The notes: generated by a model from the letters alone, not told the origin. A stretch of 64,000 nt of DNA from Petrolisthes cinctipes (GCA_033782935.1 JAWQEG010000259.1:2041001-2105000), one strand, 5' to 3'. Positions 22,485-32,870 are shown, counted from the first letter of the stretch. Translations and numbers: made by a program.

Positions 22485-22930
22485 TAGGTAAATATTTGGA
22501 ATCATGCCCCCATCTATTTGTGTGTGTTTTTTTTGTTTTTTTGTTTTTTTTTGTAGGGAATCGTCTTGAAATAAAAAGATTTGATAATTTTTTTTTATTA
22601 ATTGATTGTCGGAAATGATGTATTTTGTGACTATTGCCTCTCCATTCCTACCCATACAATCTTGGCTTTCTTCGGCCCTAACCTTGGCTTCGTTGGGTCA
22701 TAACCAGGGCATCCTTCAGTGGCAATAGTGCAATTCTGACAATTTATTAAAAAACACATCAAATTTTGACATACCAAGATGATCCCCCCCCCAAAAAAAA
22801 AAACACAAATTGATGGAAGAATGAATCCATAGTTTATCTTGAATGCTTACTGAGAGATGAAAGTTGATGGATGTTGAATATGGTAGTGTAGATACTGGTA
22901 CTGGTGATGGAGATGCATACATTCAAGGTA
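22485..22930. repeat. Dispersed repeat shared with 16.9-17.1 kb and 19.8 kb
   Basis: 22485-22660 (AATATTTGGAATCATGCC, GGGAATCGTCTTGAAATAAAA, CGGAAATGATGTATTTT, ATTCCTACCCATACAATCTT) repeats 16917-17080 in the same order. 22740-22930 repeats 19845-20040 in inverted orientation. Together they suggest an unclassified element of about 0.5 kb. 22931-23320 contains a CCTAGACCACAGCAGACTACC fragment of the MITE interior and no gene. Confidence 0.65.
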
Positions 22931-23394
22931 GAATATTGTCCACAATTTCATTGTTTTTATTATTTAAAATAATATTGTGTCATACTCACATGGTAAAAAG
23001 TCCCCTAGAGTCAAATGCCTACTTGTGGTGAAAAGGTATGAGGCCGGATTCACAGTTTAAGCAACTATTCACATAGCCTACATACGCCATTACATATTGG
23101 AATTGGCATGATCTAACCTAGACCACAGCAGACTACCAGGACCTAACCGGGACAAACTACCTGGACCTAGCCTTGTGTGTGTGTGTGTTTCCCATCTCCA
23201 CTGTGCCAAATTTGACATTTTTATTTCCAATTCAAAATATCCGGCCTGTTAGCATTTTTGGAGTATCCTTGGTTGGATTAATGGAGTTTTACTGTAGTAA
23301 AATAACCAAAAAATATACATGTTTATGAACATATAGTTATAGTTATAATAATACAGTTATAGTTATAAGGATATAAACAAACATATTTGCTGTA

Positions 23395-23880
23395 TACACA
23401 AATATACATATACTGTACATACCGGTACACATATATACATATACTGCACATACCGGTACACATATATACATATACTGCACATACCGGTACACATATATAC
23501 ATATACTGCACATACCGGTACACATATATACATATACTGCACATACCGGTACACATATATACATATACTGTACAGTTGCCAAAAAAGGAATTGCGACAAA
23601 TCTTGATGGAACTTTAACCATAGTAATATCCACAACTATTTGTAGAGACTATAAGTATGTATAACAGAAGGAAATATACATATCCTTCTGTAATACATAC
23701 TTATGATCCCTACAAACAACTATGGACATTAATATATTTAATGTTCTATCAATAGTTGTCGCAATTTCTTTTTTGGCAACTGTACATACCGGTACACATA
23801 TATACATATACTGTACATACCGGTACACATATATACATATACTGTACATACCGGTACACATATACATAGGATATATATAT
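23395..23880. repeat. 31-bp minisatellite, interrupted by a MITE
   Basis: Units read ACCGGTACACATATATACAT followed by ATACTGCACAT (31 bp). About five occur before 23572 and three after 23783. Because 31 is not a multiple of 3 and the unit lacks stops, all three frames stay open, which explains spurious Tyr/Val/Cys-rich frames here. The right block passes into (TA)n near 23870. Confidence 0.92.
23573..23782. mobile_element. Mariner-like palindromic MITE in the minisatellite
   Basis: The 210-bp sequence begins CAGTTGCCAAAAAAGGAATT and ends with the inverted counterpart, with TA on both sides (23571-23572 and 23783-23784). The arms pair over nearly the whole length, making it a foldback. The TA duplication and A-rich TIR fit the Tc1/mariner superfamily. 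The target TA lies inside the repeat unit (CTGTACAT), so insertion followed array formation. Confidence 0.85.
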
Positions 23881-25015
23881 ATACTGTATGTATATATATA
23901 TACTGTACTAGATATGAATAGGGCATACAGTCAAGGTCATGGCCGATAAACAAATGTCAACAAGATTTGCTTTTTGTGTACTGTAATAGTAACGTAATTA
24001 TACAAATAACATTTTCCCCTGCAAATTAGTAACCTGTAGTGTTTCCTTTATGCTCTTTGCACTTTTGCAGCCTTCTAGGAACACTCATGGCCAGATTCTC
24101 GAGAAGTGAAGGTGGAAATGTGTCCCAAAGATGGCGGATGGGGGACTCTATCTAGGGTAATGATGATGTGTCCATGTCCCGTAGCCTCGTTTTCATTATT
24201 CCCCACAAATTCTTAATGGGATTTAAGTGTGGACTGTTTGTTGGCCAGTCATTAAAGTAATTAATATAACACTCCTGGAGCCAATTTTTAACACTACGGG
24301 CAGTATGAGCTGGTGCCCTGTCTTGCATAAAAAATGTGGCTTGTGTTTTTTCAAATGAGTCAGCTAACACTTCATTCAATAATTCATAGAACGCATCCTG
24401 ATTGATTTTTACATTCTTTGGCAACAGTACAAGTTTTCCTACCCCATGATAAGTAAAACACCCCTATACCATTATATAGTCAGTGTGTTTCACTGTTTTG
24501 ACTGTGTAGCGGGAGTCATACGGATCACTACTACGTTTACGGTACACTCTATCGTAGCTACACCTAGTAACAGAAAAGGTAGCTTCATCACTCCAAAGTA
24601 CCGATTTCCAGTTGTTTTCACTCCAGGTTAGATATTTTTCTGCAAATTGATGCTGTTGAAGCTTGTGTACGGTAGAGAATAATGGTTTACGGTAATGGCA
24701 CGGTAGCTGCGGTAACCAAGGTCTTTGTGCAATCTTGGATAGTATGAATAGCCACATTTCCTAATAATTGTGAGTTGCTTTCCTTAAGTTGTCTTGCTGT
24801 CAGTCTTGGGTTATTATTAACTTGCCGAGAAAGAGTGCTTCTGGTCCTGCGAGTGGTTAATTTGGGACGTCCTGACTTGGGTTTGTGGCAGGTTAAGCTA
24901 GCCTCACCTCTCTCCTGATAACATTGCATCCATCTCCTCACCACACTTGACGTAATCCCAGTTTTATCTGCAATTTCTGATGGTTTAAGGTTTTCTTTAT
25001 TTAAAGTAATTCTAT

Positions 25016-26962
25016 CTATCTATCTATAGCTCCGACGCCTCGCTCCCTCCGGGAACTCCCCCCAAGGGGGTGGCCACGGCAGAAGTGTCTCCAGTTCTCC
25101 CTGTTCCAACACTCCCTCCTTACTTGGTCCATCCCTACTCTACCCCTCATGTTTCTCTCCTTTACATACTCTTCCACTCTGTTCAGCCATCTGACCGGAG
25201 GTCTGCCTCTCACACCAGGTCCCACAACTTCACTTCCATACACCTTCTTCACAAATTCCTCGCCTTGCATTCTCTCCACATGTCCAAACCATCTCAATGT
25301 ATCACGTTTCACTCTCTCAACCACTCCACACTCAATGCCAATTGCCTTCTCACTCATACCACATCTCTCATACACACTCTCATTACTTTCTCCATCCCAT
25401 CTAGTAAGTCCACATGCTCCTCTCAAGTAACTCATTTCCACAGCACCTATTCTAAACTGATACGCCCTACTCCATGTCCATGTCTCCGACGCATATGTCA
25501 GTGTTGGCAGGATTATACTATTTCGTAGTCCCCTTTTCACTTCCATACTCACACTTCTACCCTTCATAATCCTCCCCAGTGATCCTATGACCTGTCTACC
25601 CTTCACTGCTCTCTCCCTAATTTCTCCTTCCATACTTCCATGTTTACACATAACTGTACCCAGGTACTTAAACTCCTTCACTTCCTCCATCCTCTCGCCC
25701 CTCAGAGTTATCTCACATTTCGTCCCAGTTGGTACAGCCACTCTGTAAGGTGTAGCAAAGTCAATCACTTCAGTTTCTGCTCTTTCAAATACCATCACTT
25801 TACTTTTATCTACATTCACCTTCAATTTCCTTCGTTTACACACAGACTGAAATTCGTCCACCACTCTCTGTAAATTCCTTTCATTCTCAGCCATCAGCAC
25901 AGTGTCATCCGCAAACAAACTTGCCACCAGGGACCAATTTGCATCATTCAGCCTCAACTTCACCCCCAGACCATTCACTTTGGCTTTCACCTCTCTCATA
26001 CAACCATCCATATATATATTGAACAACCATGGTGACATAACACACCCCTGTCTCAGCCCTACACTAATATTAAAACTCTCACTTAGATCACCCTCTACCC
26101 GTACACATGCTTTTGCATCTGCATAAAAAGCCTCAATACCTTTCAGCAAAGGCCCCCCAACACCATAAATTCTCAACACCTCTGTCATAGCTTTCCTATC
26201 AACTCTATCGTATGCCTTCTCCAAATCCATGAAGGCAGCATACAACTTCTTACCCTTCCCAATATATTTCTCAACTATTGATTTTAATGCAAATATTTGG
26301 TCCACACATCCTCTACCCTTTCTGAACCCTCCCTGCTCCTCACTAACTTTATTCCCTGTTACTTCAACCAGTCTTTCAGTAAGAACCTTCCCGTAAACCT
26401 TCCTCGGTACACTAAGAAGACTTATTCCCCTATAGCTACCACACTCATCCTTACTCCCCTTCCCCTTATACAAAGGTACAATTATGGCTCTCCTCCAATC
26501 CTCTGGCACCTCTCCCTGCCTCCACGCCAATGTACATATAAGCAACATCCACTCCACCACTTCCTCCCCCCCACACTTTAACATTTCAGCAGTTATCCCA
26601 TCCACCCCCGGTGCCTTTCCCATCTTCAACTTTCCTATTGCTTTCCTAACCTCTTCCCTTCCTAATTCTCCCTGTACATCCTGTCGTCTACCACCTGCCT
26701 CCATCCCCATGCATGTCATCACCGCCTCCCCTCCCGTCCCCTCATTCATCAACTGATCAAAATGCCTCTTCCACACTTCTTTCACTTCCTCACTTCTACT
26801 CACAGTAACTCCATCCTCTCTCTTCATTCTCACACTACCAGACTTTCCTTCTCCTCTTTCTCTTTTCACCTCCTTCCAGAATAATTTCTTGTTCTCTTTA
26901 AACTTTTCACTCAGCTTCATACCCAAGCATACTTCACCAAGCCAATCTTTCCAGTCATCCAT
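25016..26962 (-). CDS. Reverse transcriptase of element C1, intact RT core
   Basis: A 648-codon frame shows the full RT order: GKAPGVDGITAEMLK, SYRGISLLSVPRKVYGKV, EEQGGFRKGRGCVDQIF, MDLEKAYDRVDR, VGLRQGCVMSPWLFNIY and the catalytic LFADDTVLM at about residue 350, unaltered. The connector includes FKYLGTVM and LRWFGHVERMQ. The N-terminus (WKDWLGEVCLGMK) is joined directly to linker sequence, since the second half of the endonuclease present in copy 2 (IGDMNGKVG) is deleted here; the frame containing the endonuclease start (26917-27426: RVVTVNVNGM, MGVTETHVKG) overlaps it in another frame. The RT itself could be functional, but the element as a whole is defective. Confidence 0.85.
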   Translation of the reverse strand: MDDWKDWLGEVCLGMKLSEKFKENKKLFWKEVKRERGEGKSGSVRMKREDGVTVSRSEEVKEVWKRHFDQLMNEGTGGEAVMTCMGMEAGGRRQDVQGELGREEVRKAIGKLKMGKAPGVDGITAEMLKCGGEEVVEWMLLICTLAWRQGEVPEDWRRAIIVPLYKGKGSKDECGSYRGISLLSVPRKVYGKVLTERLVEVTGNKVSEEQGGFRKGRGCVDQIFALKSIVEKYIGKGKKLYAAFMDLEKAYDRVDRKAMTEVLRIYGVGGPLLKGIEAFYADAKACVRVEGDLSESFNISVGLRQGCVMSPWLFNIYMDGCMREVKAKVNGLGVKLRLNDANWSLVASLFADDTVLMAENERNLQRVVDEFQSVCKRRKLKVNVDKSKVMVFERAETEVIDFATPYRVAVPTGTKCEITLRGERMEEVKEFKYLGTVMCKHGSMEGEIRERAVKGRQVIGSLGRIMKGRSVSMEVKRGLRNSIILPTLTYASETWTWSRAYQFRIGAVEMSYLRGACGLTRWDGESNESVYERCGMSEKAIGIECGVVERVKRDTLRWFGHVERMQGEEFVKKVYGSEVVGPGVRGRPPVRWLNRVEEYVKERNMRGRVGMDQVRRECWNRENWRHFCRGHPLGGSSRRERGVGAIDR

Positions 26963-27426
26963 ACTATTCTAGACCCATTCCACCCATGTCCATCCACTCC
27001 CTTCCACACCCACGGAGACACCAACAGCGCACACCCTTCCTTCCCTCTTCCTTTACTCTTTTCATTCATACCCGTCCATACTACTCCTCCCTCCATTCCC
27101 TCCCACAGTCCACTCTCCCTTCCTTCCTGACACTCAACCACTCCACATCCTTTCACGTGTGTCTCCGTCACTCCCATCACATCCACTCTTCCTTTCTTGA
27201 AACATTCTACAATCTCTCGCCTCTTGGTCCCATCCGTCATTCCATTCACATTCACAGTTACAACTCTCATACATTCCCTCTTCCCCACTCCCTCTACAGG
27301 GCAACCCGGAGACCCTCCCCCACCAGTAGCCATAGCTGTCCACTCCCCCATTGGGGGGCCACTGATGGCTGGCAAGGCCAATGCAGTGCTCATTCCCGGA
27401 GGGACACGGGCCGTCGGCATTGTCAA
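26917..27426 (-). pseudogene. Truncated apurinic-type endonuclease domain of element C1
   Basis: The frame contains RVVTVNVNGM and MGVTETHVKG, the first two motifs of the endonuclease/exonuclease/phosphatase fold, then RIVWMTGKIG and runs out. The active-site motifs GDMN and the final SDH of the fold are missing. In copy 2 (about 40525-40905) the same RIVWMTGKIG continues into FAYAPVNA and GDMNGKVG, so a deletion in copy 1 is clear. Confidence 0.75.
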
Positions 27427-27849
27427 AAGCTAAAAAACACGGTCATAAATTTAAAAGAAATTACAAAATATAAAAACACACAATCAAAGAATTTAAAAAT
27501 CTTAAAACACAATAAAAATACAATAAAAATACACTAAAAACCTTAAAACCTATATGTGGGGGAAGCTAGGTCTCACCCCCACACCGCCTTCCCCTTTGGC
27601 TCCACCTCCTAAATGGATAAAAACAAGCTAAAAAAAGGAGGTGTACCCCCGAGGTCACCGCTTGGAGGCGGGGTAAGGCTTACCTACCCTTCCTGGGGAG
27701 GGGTAGGTCACCGAGGTTTTTGCTTTTCCCAATACTGCAAGCACTTCTGCACAGTAGCAATCCTCGACCTCATTGGTTACGATATTGCCACCGCGCAAAG
27801 CTAATTATCGAAGCAATATCTTTATTCGTTGTTACCCTCCTAGGCATTG

Positions 27850-28362
27850 TTTGAAAATGTGAAAGAATGGACTGTCACTGAAAATCCATGTATAAAAACA
27901 CCTATACAAAATGCACTCCTGGCTATAAATCAAGGCCACTAGGCTTACTAAATTTAAACGTTCCACTGGTCTGCTAGGCTTACTCGCACAGTAAGAGTTG
28001 CCAGTTGTCGCTGGATAACGGATATTTTAAATCACTCCTCAGAATGCCCGAATAAATCTATTTGAAGGAAACCTGCATAGACCCGATATTACGCAGCTAC
28101 CCGACCTTAACACTTCGCGCAGACTGTACATGATTGAAGTTTTGTGGACAGTACAGAAAGTACATGTAATGATGATTGTTATTTATTCTCTCACTTAGGA
28201 ACGAAGTCACTAAAGAAGAAGTCGAAGAGAAAGTTTGGTCCATCAACCTCTAAGTGCAGTGTGGAGGTTAACCCATCAGTAGTTACCAAGAAAAGAAAAT
28301 AATCAGAACACAGTTCTTTTCATCAACTGCCAGAATCTGCAAAGGAAGTGTATGTACCAGTA
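27850..28362. other. Spacer, possible Tc1 5' flank and one exon-like piece
   Basis: 27850-28190 shows no recognisable gene; it may hold the Tc1 5' UTR and TIR. The exon-like piece at 28199-28302 is listed separately. Confidence 0.4.
28199..28302 (+). CDS. Possible terminal exon, Lys-rich C-terminus
   Basis: A pyrimidine-rich tract and AG (28197-28198) precede an open reading TKSLKKKSKRKFGPSTSK...VTKKRK and a stop at 28300-28302. The composition is that of nuclear or nucleolar protein tails (basic clusters usable as localisation signals). No upstream exon was identified in the window and the family is unknown. The piece is short, so chance is possible; it is listed because it is one of the few stretches not explained by transposons. 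Confidence 0.3.
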
Positions 28363-29164
28363 CAGTAAAAGTCCCTTAATCCGGAGGTCTATACCTCGGA
28401 ATGCTTGCTCCCCCGGAACTTTTTGGGCCCACCAATTTTACCCATAATTACTGGATCCAAAAAAAAAAAAAAAAAAGTAATCTCCCGTGATATAATTCAG
28501 TGTTGTGGGTGTCTACGGTATTCATCATGGCTCCTAATAAACCACCAAAAAAATCCACGAAGAAATTGAGACCTCATAAGACATTAAATTACGAGTGTCA
28601 GCTGTGATCATCATCATTCCACCACCCCCTCCCGACACTCATAAATTACGTGTGACAGCCAGTCGCAGTGGTGCCAGGTCTGATGCACAAAATTTCAACA
28701 ACAGAATTTCCCTTTTTGCCTCAATAATTCCGTTTACTTTTCTCTTGAACATTTCCCTGTGTCAACTACAAAATTTCTCTGTTTTGGGGAATTTTGAAGT
28801 CCACACAGGGAAATTATATAAAGATGGTTCAAGAGTAACCAGGGAAATTTCTACCAGATGAAGTACTAAAAAGACAGTAATTGTTCAAGAATAAACAGGG
28901 AATTATTGAGGCAAAAAGGGAAATTTTAAAGGTGAAGTTAGGGAAATTTAGTCAAGCAGACCTGGCAACACTGCCTGACAACAACTGCGATCCTCCCACC
29001 ACCCCCTCCCTACCTCATAAATTACGTGTGACAGGGAAACCTGTATTTATAAGTAATAAAAGTATTTTATACGTATTTTGGGGGTCATTTTTTAATAACA
29101 TAGAATTTTTGCTAATTCGGAAGTCTCAAACCCCCCTGCCTTCCTGATTAAGGGACTTTTACTG
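28363..29164. mobile_element. pogo/Tigger-like element remnant with TA duplication
   Basis: The ends CAGTAAAAGTCCCTTAATCC (28363) and the inverted counterpart (29145-29164) match over the first 19 bases; TA flanks both sides. Such TIRs are typical of pogo/Tigger. Inside, an ATG at 28527 starts MAPNKPPKKSTKK, the beginning of a CENP-B-like transposase that stops after about 26 codons. A hAT-like MITE (28666-28973) is nested, between near-duplicate 38-bp segments CCACCACCCCCTCCC...AATTACGTGTGACAG (28618-28657 and 28996-29033). Confidence 0.85.
28666..28973. mobile_element. hAT-like MITE, complete copy
   Basis: The 17-bp termini CAGTGGTGCCAGGTCTG and CAGACCTGGCAACACTG are inverted repeats with one mismatch. 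The interior has two diverged inverted halves (AGGGAAATT and AATTTCCCT words). Partial copies are at 18430-18660 and 34780-34990. The duplication is not evident. Confidence 0.8.
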
Positions 29165-29289
29165 TACCATGCCTTTAACACACCTATATATATATAATAT
29201 GCTGTATATAATTATAAAGTATAGTTTCATGTAAATTTGTTTGGTATGTATATATACTAATGTCAAGCAACCCTTGTGGTCTTCATTGT

Positions 29290-30215
29290 TTCCAAAACAC
29301 ATTTCCTTTATCTTTCAACTCAATTTAATCTTATAAATGACTCTCCTCTTTTCTTTAATATTAAAGAACAATGGCTGCTCTGTAACTTCCATCTGTGCCC
29401 TTATATCTGATTTCCTTTTTGGCCAGTCTATAGCTGTTGTTGTAGATGGTCACTGTTCATCCTCTAAGTCTATTAATAGTGGTGTTCTGTTCTATCACCC
29501 ACTCTCTTTCTGCTTTTCATTAATGACCTCAGCTGTACTTCATTCCTTATCCACTCCAATGCTGATGATTCCACCCTACACTACTCCGCCCATCCCAGCA
29601 GCTCCTCTCCACATCATGTGATGATGCAGTAGCGCGCCTGACTTCTGATCCTTCCCTCATCTCCAACTGAGGCAGAGAGAATCTTTATGATTTTCAATGT
29701 CTTTAAAACACAGTTCCTTCATCTTTCAACTTGCACTAATCTTCCAAATGACTATCACTTCTCCTTCAGTGACATACAACTGGATCTTTCTCCCTCCCTT
29801 AATATTCTTGGAATGTCTTTCTCTCACAGTCTCTCTTGGAGAGATCATATTAGCCTACCTCTCTTGCTAAAACCGCCTCAGAGAAGTTGGGTGTGCTGCG
29901 CAGATTCCGTGAATACTTCACCCCCACACAATTGCTGTCTCTGTACAGGGGTCTCATCCACCCCTGTATAGAGTATGGCTCTAATGTGTGGGGTGGCTCA
30001 ACCTTCACAACACTTCTGGACAAGGTGGAATCAAAGGCCTTTCGTCTCATCAACTCTCCTCATACCGATTCACTACAACCTCTCTCTCTTTGCCGCAATC
30101 TTGCATCACTTTCTTCTATTGCTATTGCACTGGACATTGCTTTTCTGAACTCTCTTAATGTATGCTTCCTCCCCTCAGGAGAGCATGCAACACTTGCCAA
30201 GCCAAGAGCAAAGTA
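29290..30215 (+). pseudogene. Jockey-like reverse transcriptase, multiply frameshifted
   Basis: Recognisable segments follow in order on the plus strand: ISDFLFGQSIAVVVDGHCSS...SINSG (palm, before the usual PQGSVLSP), the catalytic box as NADDSTLHYS in another frame (about 29555-29585), then LNILGMSFSHSLSWRDHI, LRRFREYFTPTQLLSLYRGLIHPCIEYGSNVWGGS and LLDKVESKAFRLIN. At least three frame changes are needed. The product lacks endonuclease and the N-terminal RT. The match ends around 30215, where an unrelated RT fragment begins. Confidence 0.78.
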
Positions 30216-30229
30216 ATGAGTTGTAGGAG

Positions 30230-31190
30230 GAAACCAGAGGGTAGAAGAATGAATATAATACTAGATAGGTGGTGGAGCGCTTTAAGTATTTGTGGTCAAA
30301 GGTGATAGTGGTTAGCAAAATAGAGACAGGTAAATCTAGACTAAATGAGGTAGAAAAGGTGCTAGGAGGAATGAATAGGATGTTTGGCTGTAAGTCACTT
30401 AGAATGGATGTAAAGAGGAAGTTGTAAGAAGGGATAGCAGTGCCTACTGCACTGTATGGAGCGGAAACATGGAATATGGAAAAATGTGAGAAGAGAAGGT
30501 TGAATGTAGTAGAGATGTGATGTCTGAGAAGCATGTGTGGTGTGACTCGAATGGACAGAGTCAGGAATGAGGAAGTGAGGAGAAGGGCAGGTGTTGTGAG
30601 AGAGTTAGCAGGCCATGCAGAGCAGAGTGTGTTAAGATGGTTTGGACATGTGGAGAGAATGGAGGAGAATAGAATGTTAAAGAGGATAGGGGGCTCAGAT
30701 GTGGGAGGTGTAAGGAGGAGAGGAAGGCCACAGAGGAGATGGATGGACACCGTGAAAGGAGCTCTGAGTGGAAGAGGTATAATTGCGGAGCAAGGTAGAG
30801 TGATTGCGCATGACAGAAATGAGTGGAAAAGGGTGGTGAATACTTGAAGAGTGGACGCAACTTCACGGTCCTTGGAGAAGTGGACTGAATTGAGTGTGGC
30901 CCATGGCCGGCTGAATGCTGGAAGGGGAGTTTGCCCTGTAGTGAAGTGGCAGGGGTAAACCAGCTATTGCTGTCGGGCCTTGCTATGGATGCAAACATAG
31001 CTGTACCCCTTGTAGTCCCACAAGGGGATGCGGTTGTGCGGTGGGGGTTGCTCCCTCTTCCAATAGGGATTGGGGGGTTGAGATGTGGTATGTATGTGTG
31101 TGGGGGGGGGGGGGAGTTCTACGTTTGGGCATTTGGTTTCGGAGGGTGTGCGACGTGACAAGGCTACCTCCAGCATGGAGATGAAAGCTT
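30230..31190 (+). pseudogene. C-terminal part of an RTE-like retrotransposon
   Basis: After a degraded connector (FKYLWSKVIVVSKIETG, GGMNRMFGCKS) the frame 30533-30847 gives MDRVRNEEVRRRAG, LRWFGHVERMEENR, GRPQRRWMD and a stop. These are typical for RTE-like C-termini and differ from element C (RMQGEEFVKK), so it is another family. The 3' UTR runs to about 31190 and contains a G run (31103-31113). An in-frame stop near 30425 confirms decay. Confidence 0.75.
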
Positions 31191-31432
31191 GGTATATGTA
31201 TCCATATATGTTAAAATGAACAAATATATCTTATTGACCATTTATTGATCTTACTTTATCCATCAGTTTGTGAAAGAAAAAATTCATCCAAGGGTCAATA
31301 ACTATAACCTATTTACCTATTAGCTCAATAGGTGCTGGAATGTATATGCCAAGTTGGTGGTTAAATTTTGGTTATAAGTTCAAGATATGATTATTATGGT
31401 CTTTCCACTAATACAGAATATTTTTATTATAG

Positions 31433-31753
31433 GATAGATTGTGGTCCCTATGAGTTTATTGATGTGACGAAACACTGCAACGACTACGATATGTTGGAAG
31501 AAGAGAGGATGAGAGTCAAAGTTGAACAGTGCAATGACAATGAGAAGTTGGAAGATGAGAGAATGAAAGTCAAAATTGAAGATTGCAGTGACAACGAGAA
31601 ATTTAAGGAAGAGAGGATGAAAGTCAAAATTGGAGATTACAATGATGATAAATTTGAAGAAGAGCGGATGAAAGTTAAAATTCAAGATTGCACTGATGAG
31701 GATGTGATAGTGAAGGTGGAACACGATATTGATGAAGATGACGAAAGTATGAG
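31433..31753 (+). CDS. Exon-like acidic tandem repeat with SUMO-consensus-like motifs
   Basis: A TTTTTATTATAG acceptor (AG at 31431-31432) and a GTTAGT donor at 31754 bracket 107 open codons. The exon has four to five diverged copies of a unit of about 17-18 residues, for example CNDNEKLEDERMKVKIE. Each ends in VKVE, VKIE, VKIG, VKIQ or VKVE; three fit the sumoylation consensus (hydrophobic-Lys-x-Glu). Such acidic VKxE segments are seen upstream of zinc-finger arrays in arthropod regulators (family knowledge, not demonstrated here). The exon would enter with one base of a codon and leave with two. No neighbouring exon was found. It could be a host gene exon or a transposon gene. Confidence 0.45.
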
Positions 31754-31796
31754 GTTAGTACAGAACAGGCACTTAAGCTTTTTCAGTAGTAACTAA

Positions 31797-32000
31797 TTGT
31801 TATGGAGCAATGTTTGTATTATAGTAAGTTTCATTTTCTCAGTTAACTTAATATTTCCAGACAAACCATATAAATATCACGACAGTACATTATAAAACCA
31901 CAAGTAATTCTAGATTGGTCTATCTGCCATATTCATAGACCTTTGCAATTGCGATGCCCACGATGTAAATGCTACCGTGATGATGGTTGATGCGATGACA
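31797..32000. other. Spacer, no gene seen
   Basis: AT-rich sequence between the acidic repeat exon and the 36-bp minisatellite. Confidence 0.4.
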
Positions 32001-32150
32001 CTTGTCCACATTCCAAGTGATGGTGGTGGCACGTAGCTTGTCCACATTCCAAGTGGTGGTAGTGGCACGTAGCTTGTCCACATTCCAAGTGGTGGTAGTG
32101 GCACGTAGCTTGTCCACATTCCAAGTGGTGGTGGTGGTGGAGCGTAGCAT
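32001..32150. repeat. 36-bp minisatellite, four units
   Basis: Units begin CTTGTCCACATTCCAAGTGG and end TGGCACGTAG; 36 bp, so frames stay open in register. The last unit has an extra TGG expansion. Confidence 0.92.
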
Positions 32151-32404
32151 AAGACGGGCAGCAAACTCCAGCTGCAGGGATACCAACGTATGGGAAACGA
32201 AATGAAAGAAGTGAATGAAGTGTAATATATAGTCTTATTAGTGTTCTCTTGATGTTTCCAACGAGGACTTACAACATATAGAGAATGTAACACTACGTAA
32301 CTGCAATACAACATTATTATTAGGTTTGTTGTTTTGCTAATCACAGAATCACTTGGTAGACCATTCATTGCAGTACTTCCAGAATAATGACCTCTCTTTC
32401 CGTA

Positions 32405-32870
32405 TAGCTCCCCCAGTGGGAACTGCCTTGACGTTGTGGGGGGGATGCGTGTCTCTGAGACTTGGCGAGCTAGACTAGAGGGGGCTTCGGCCCGTGCTCT
32501 GCCCCGATTTTGGGGAGAGAGGGCATCCCATGCTAGTAAGGTTGCCAGTGAGAGACCAGACCAAATAGTTCCCATGCAATAGGCAGCCAGTACGAGCCAA
32601 CAGTGCTGCCCTCCAGAGGGACCGCCCTCTGAAGGGCCTTCATGTGTTGGATGGTTGGGTGTCTGGGCCGGGAGATGTTGAGGAAGGGGGTTTCAGCATC
32701 GTCGTGGGCAAACTTTTGAGCCATTGGTGCTGCTTTTTAAAATGAGTGGCCCCGTGGGGGACGAGGTACCCCGCCCGCGGCGACCAGCGCTTGGTCCCCT
32801 CATCTACCTGGTAGGTAGTAGCTCTTGGCTCCTGGAGCCAATACAATAATAACAATGTCATACGGATAAC
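32405..32870. other. GC-rich block, possibly a retroelement 5' region or SINE
   Basis: The block starts near CCCCAGTGGGAACTGCCTTGA and ends at TGGCTCCTGGAGCC. It is much GC-richer than its surroundings and contains no convincing frame. The sharp base-composition borders suggest an inserted element, but I cannot assign it. Confidence 0.35.

Larger units (their letters stand above)
25008..27794 (-). mobile_element. RTE-like non-LTR retrotransposon C, copy 1
   Basis: This minus-strand element has a 3' tail of TAGA/CTAT repeats at 25012-25028, typical for RTE-like elements. RT lies at 25016-26962, partial endonuclease at 26917-27426, and a 5' region to about 27794 that is GC-rich with runs such as GGGGTGAGACC and CCTCCCCAGGAAGGG on the minus strand. 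A short duplication of AAAG(C)TAATT flanks it. Related copies are at 38134-40915, 51640-52120 and 57060-57370. The 5' end and TSD make this the most complete copy, but it lacks most of the endonuclease. Confidence 0.86.
24026..27845 (-). pseudogene. Tc1-family transposase, interrupted by an RTE-like retrotransposon
   Basis: The start lies right of the insertion: MPRRVTTNKDIASII from an ATG at about 27845. After the inserted retroelement (25008-27794) the helix-turn-helix resumes (ENLKPSEIADKTGI, VVRRWMQCYQ, GRPKLTTRRTR). The DDE_3 domain follows: WSDEATF (first Asp), QDRAPAHTA (second Asp), SPHLNPIKNLW, where the third catalytic residue Glu is Lys, and the end SMPRRLQ-like SVPRRLQKCKEHKG with a stop at 24026-24028. 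Further lesions: stop TAG at 24464-24466 at the Trp of MVWGCF; TAG at 24152-24154; a frameshift between about 24690 and 24750. Flanks AATTACTTT and AATTAGCTTT at the retroelement junctions look like its target duplication. Tc1 TIRs were not identified. Confidence 0.88.

Noticed and set aside
23323..23953. Tyr/Val/Cys-rich repeated frames on both strands
   Set aside because: Produced by the 31-bp minisatellite, which lacks stops in every frame.
25070..26756. Several plus-strand Ser/Thr/His-rich frames
   Set aside because: Antisense to the intact RT of element C1; the same shadows recur at 38154-39964 opposite copy 2.
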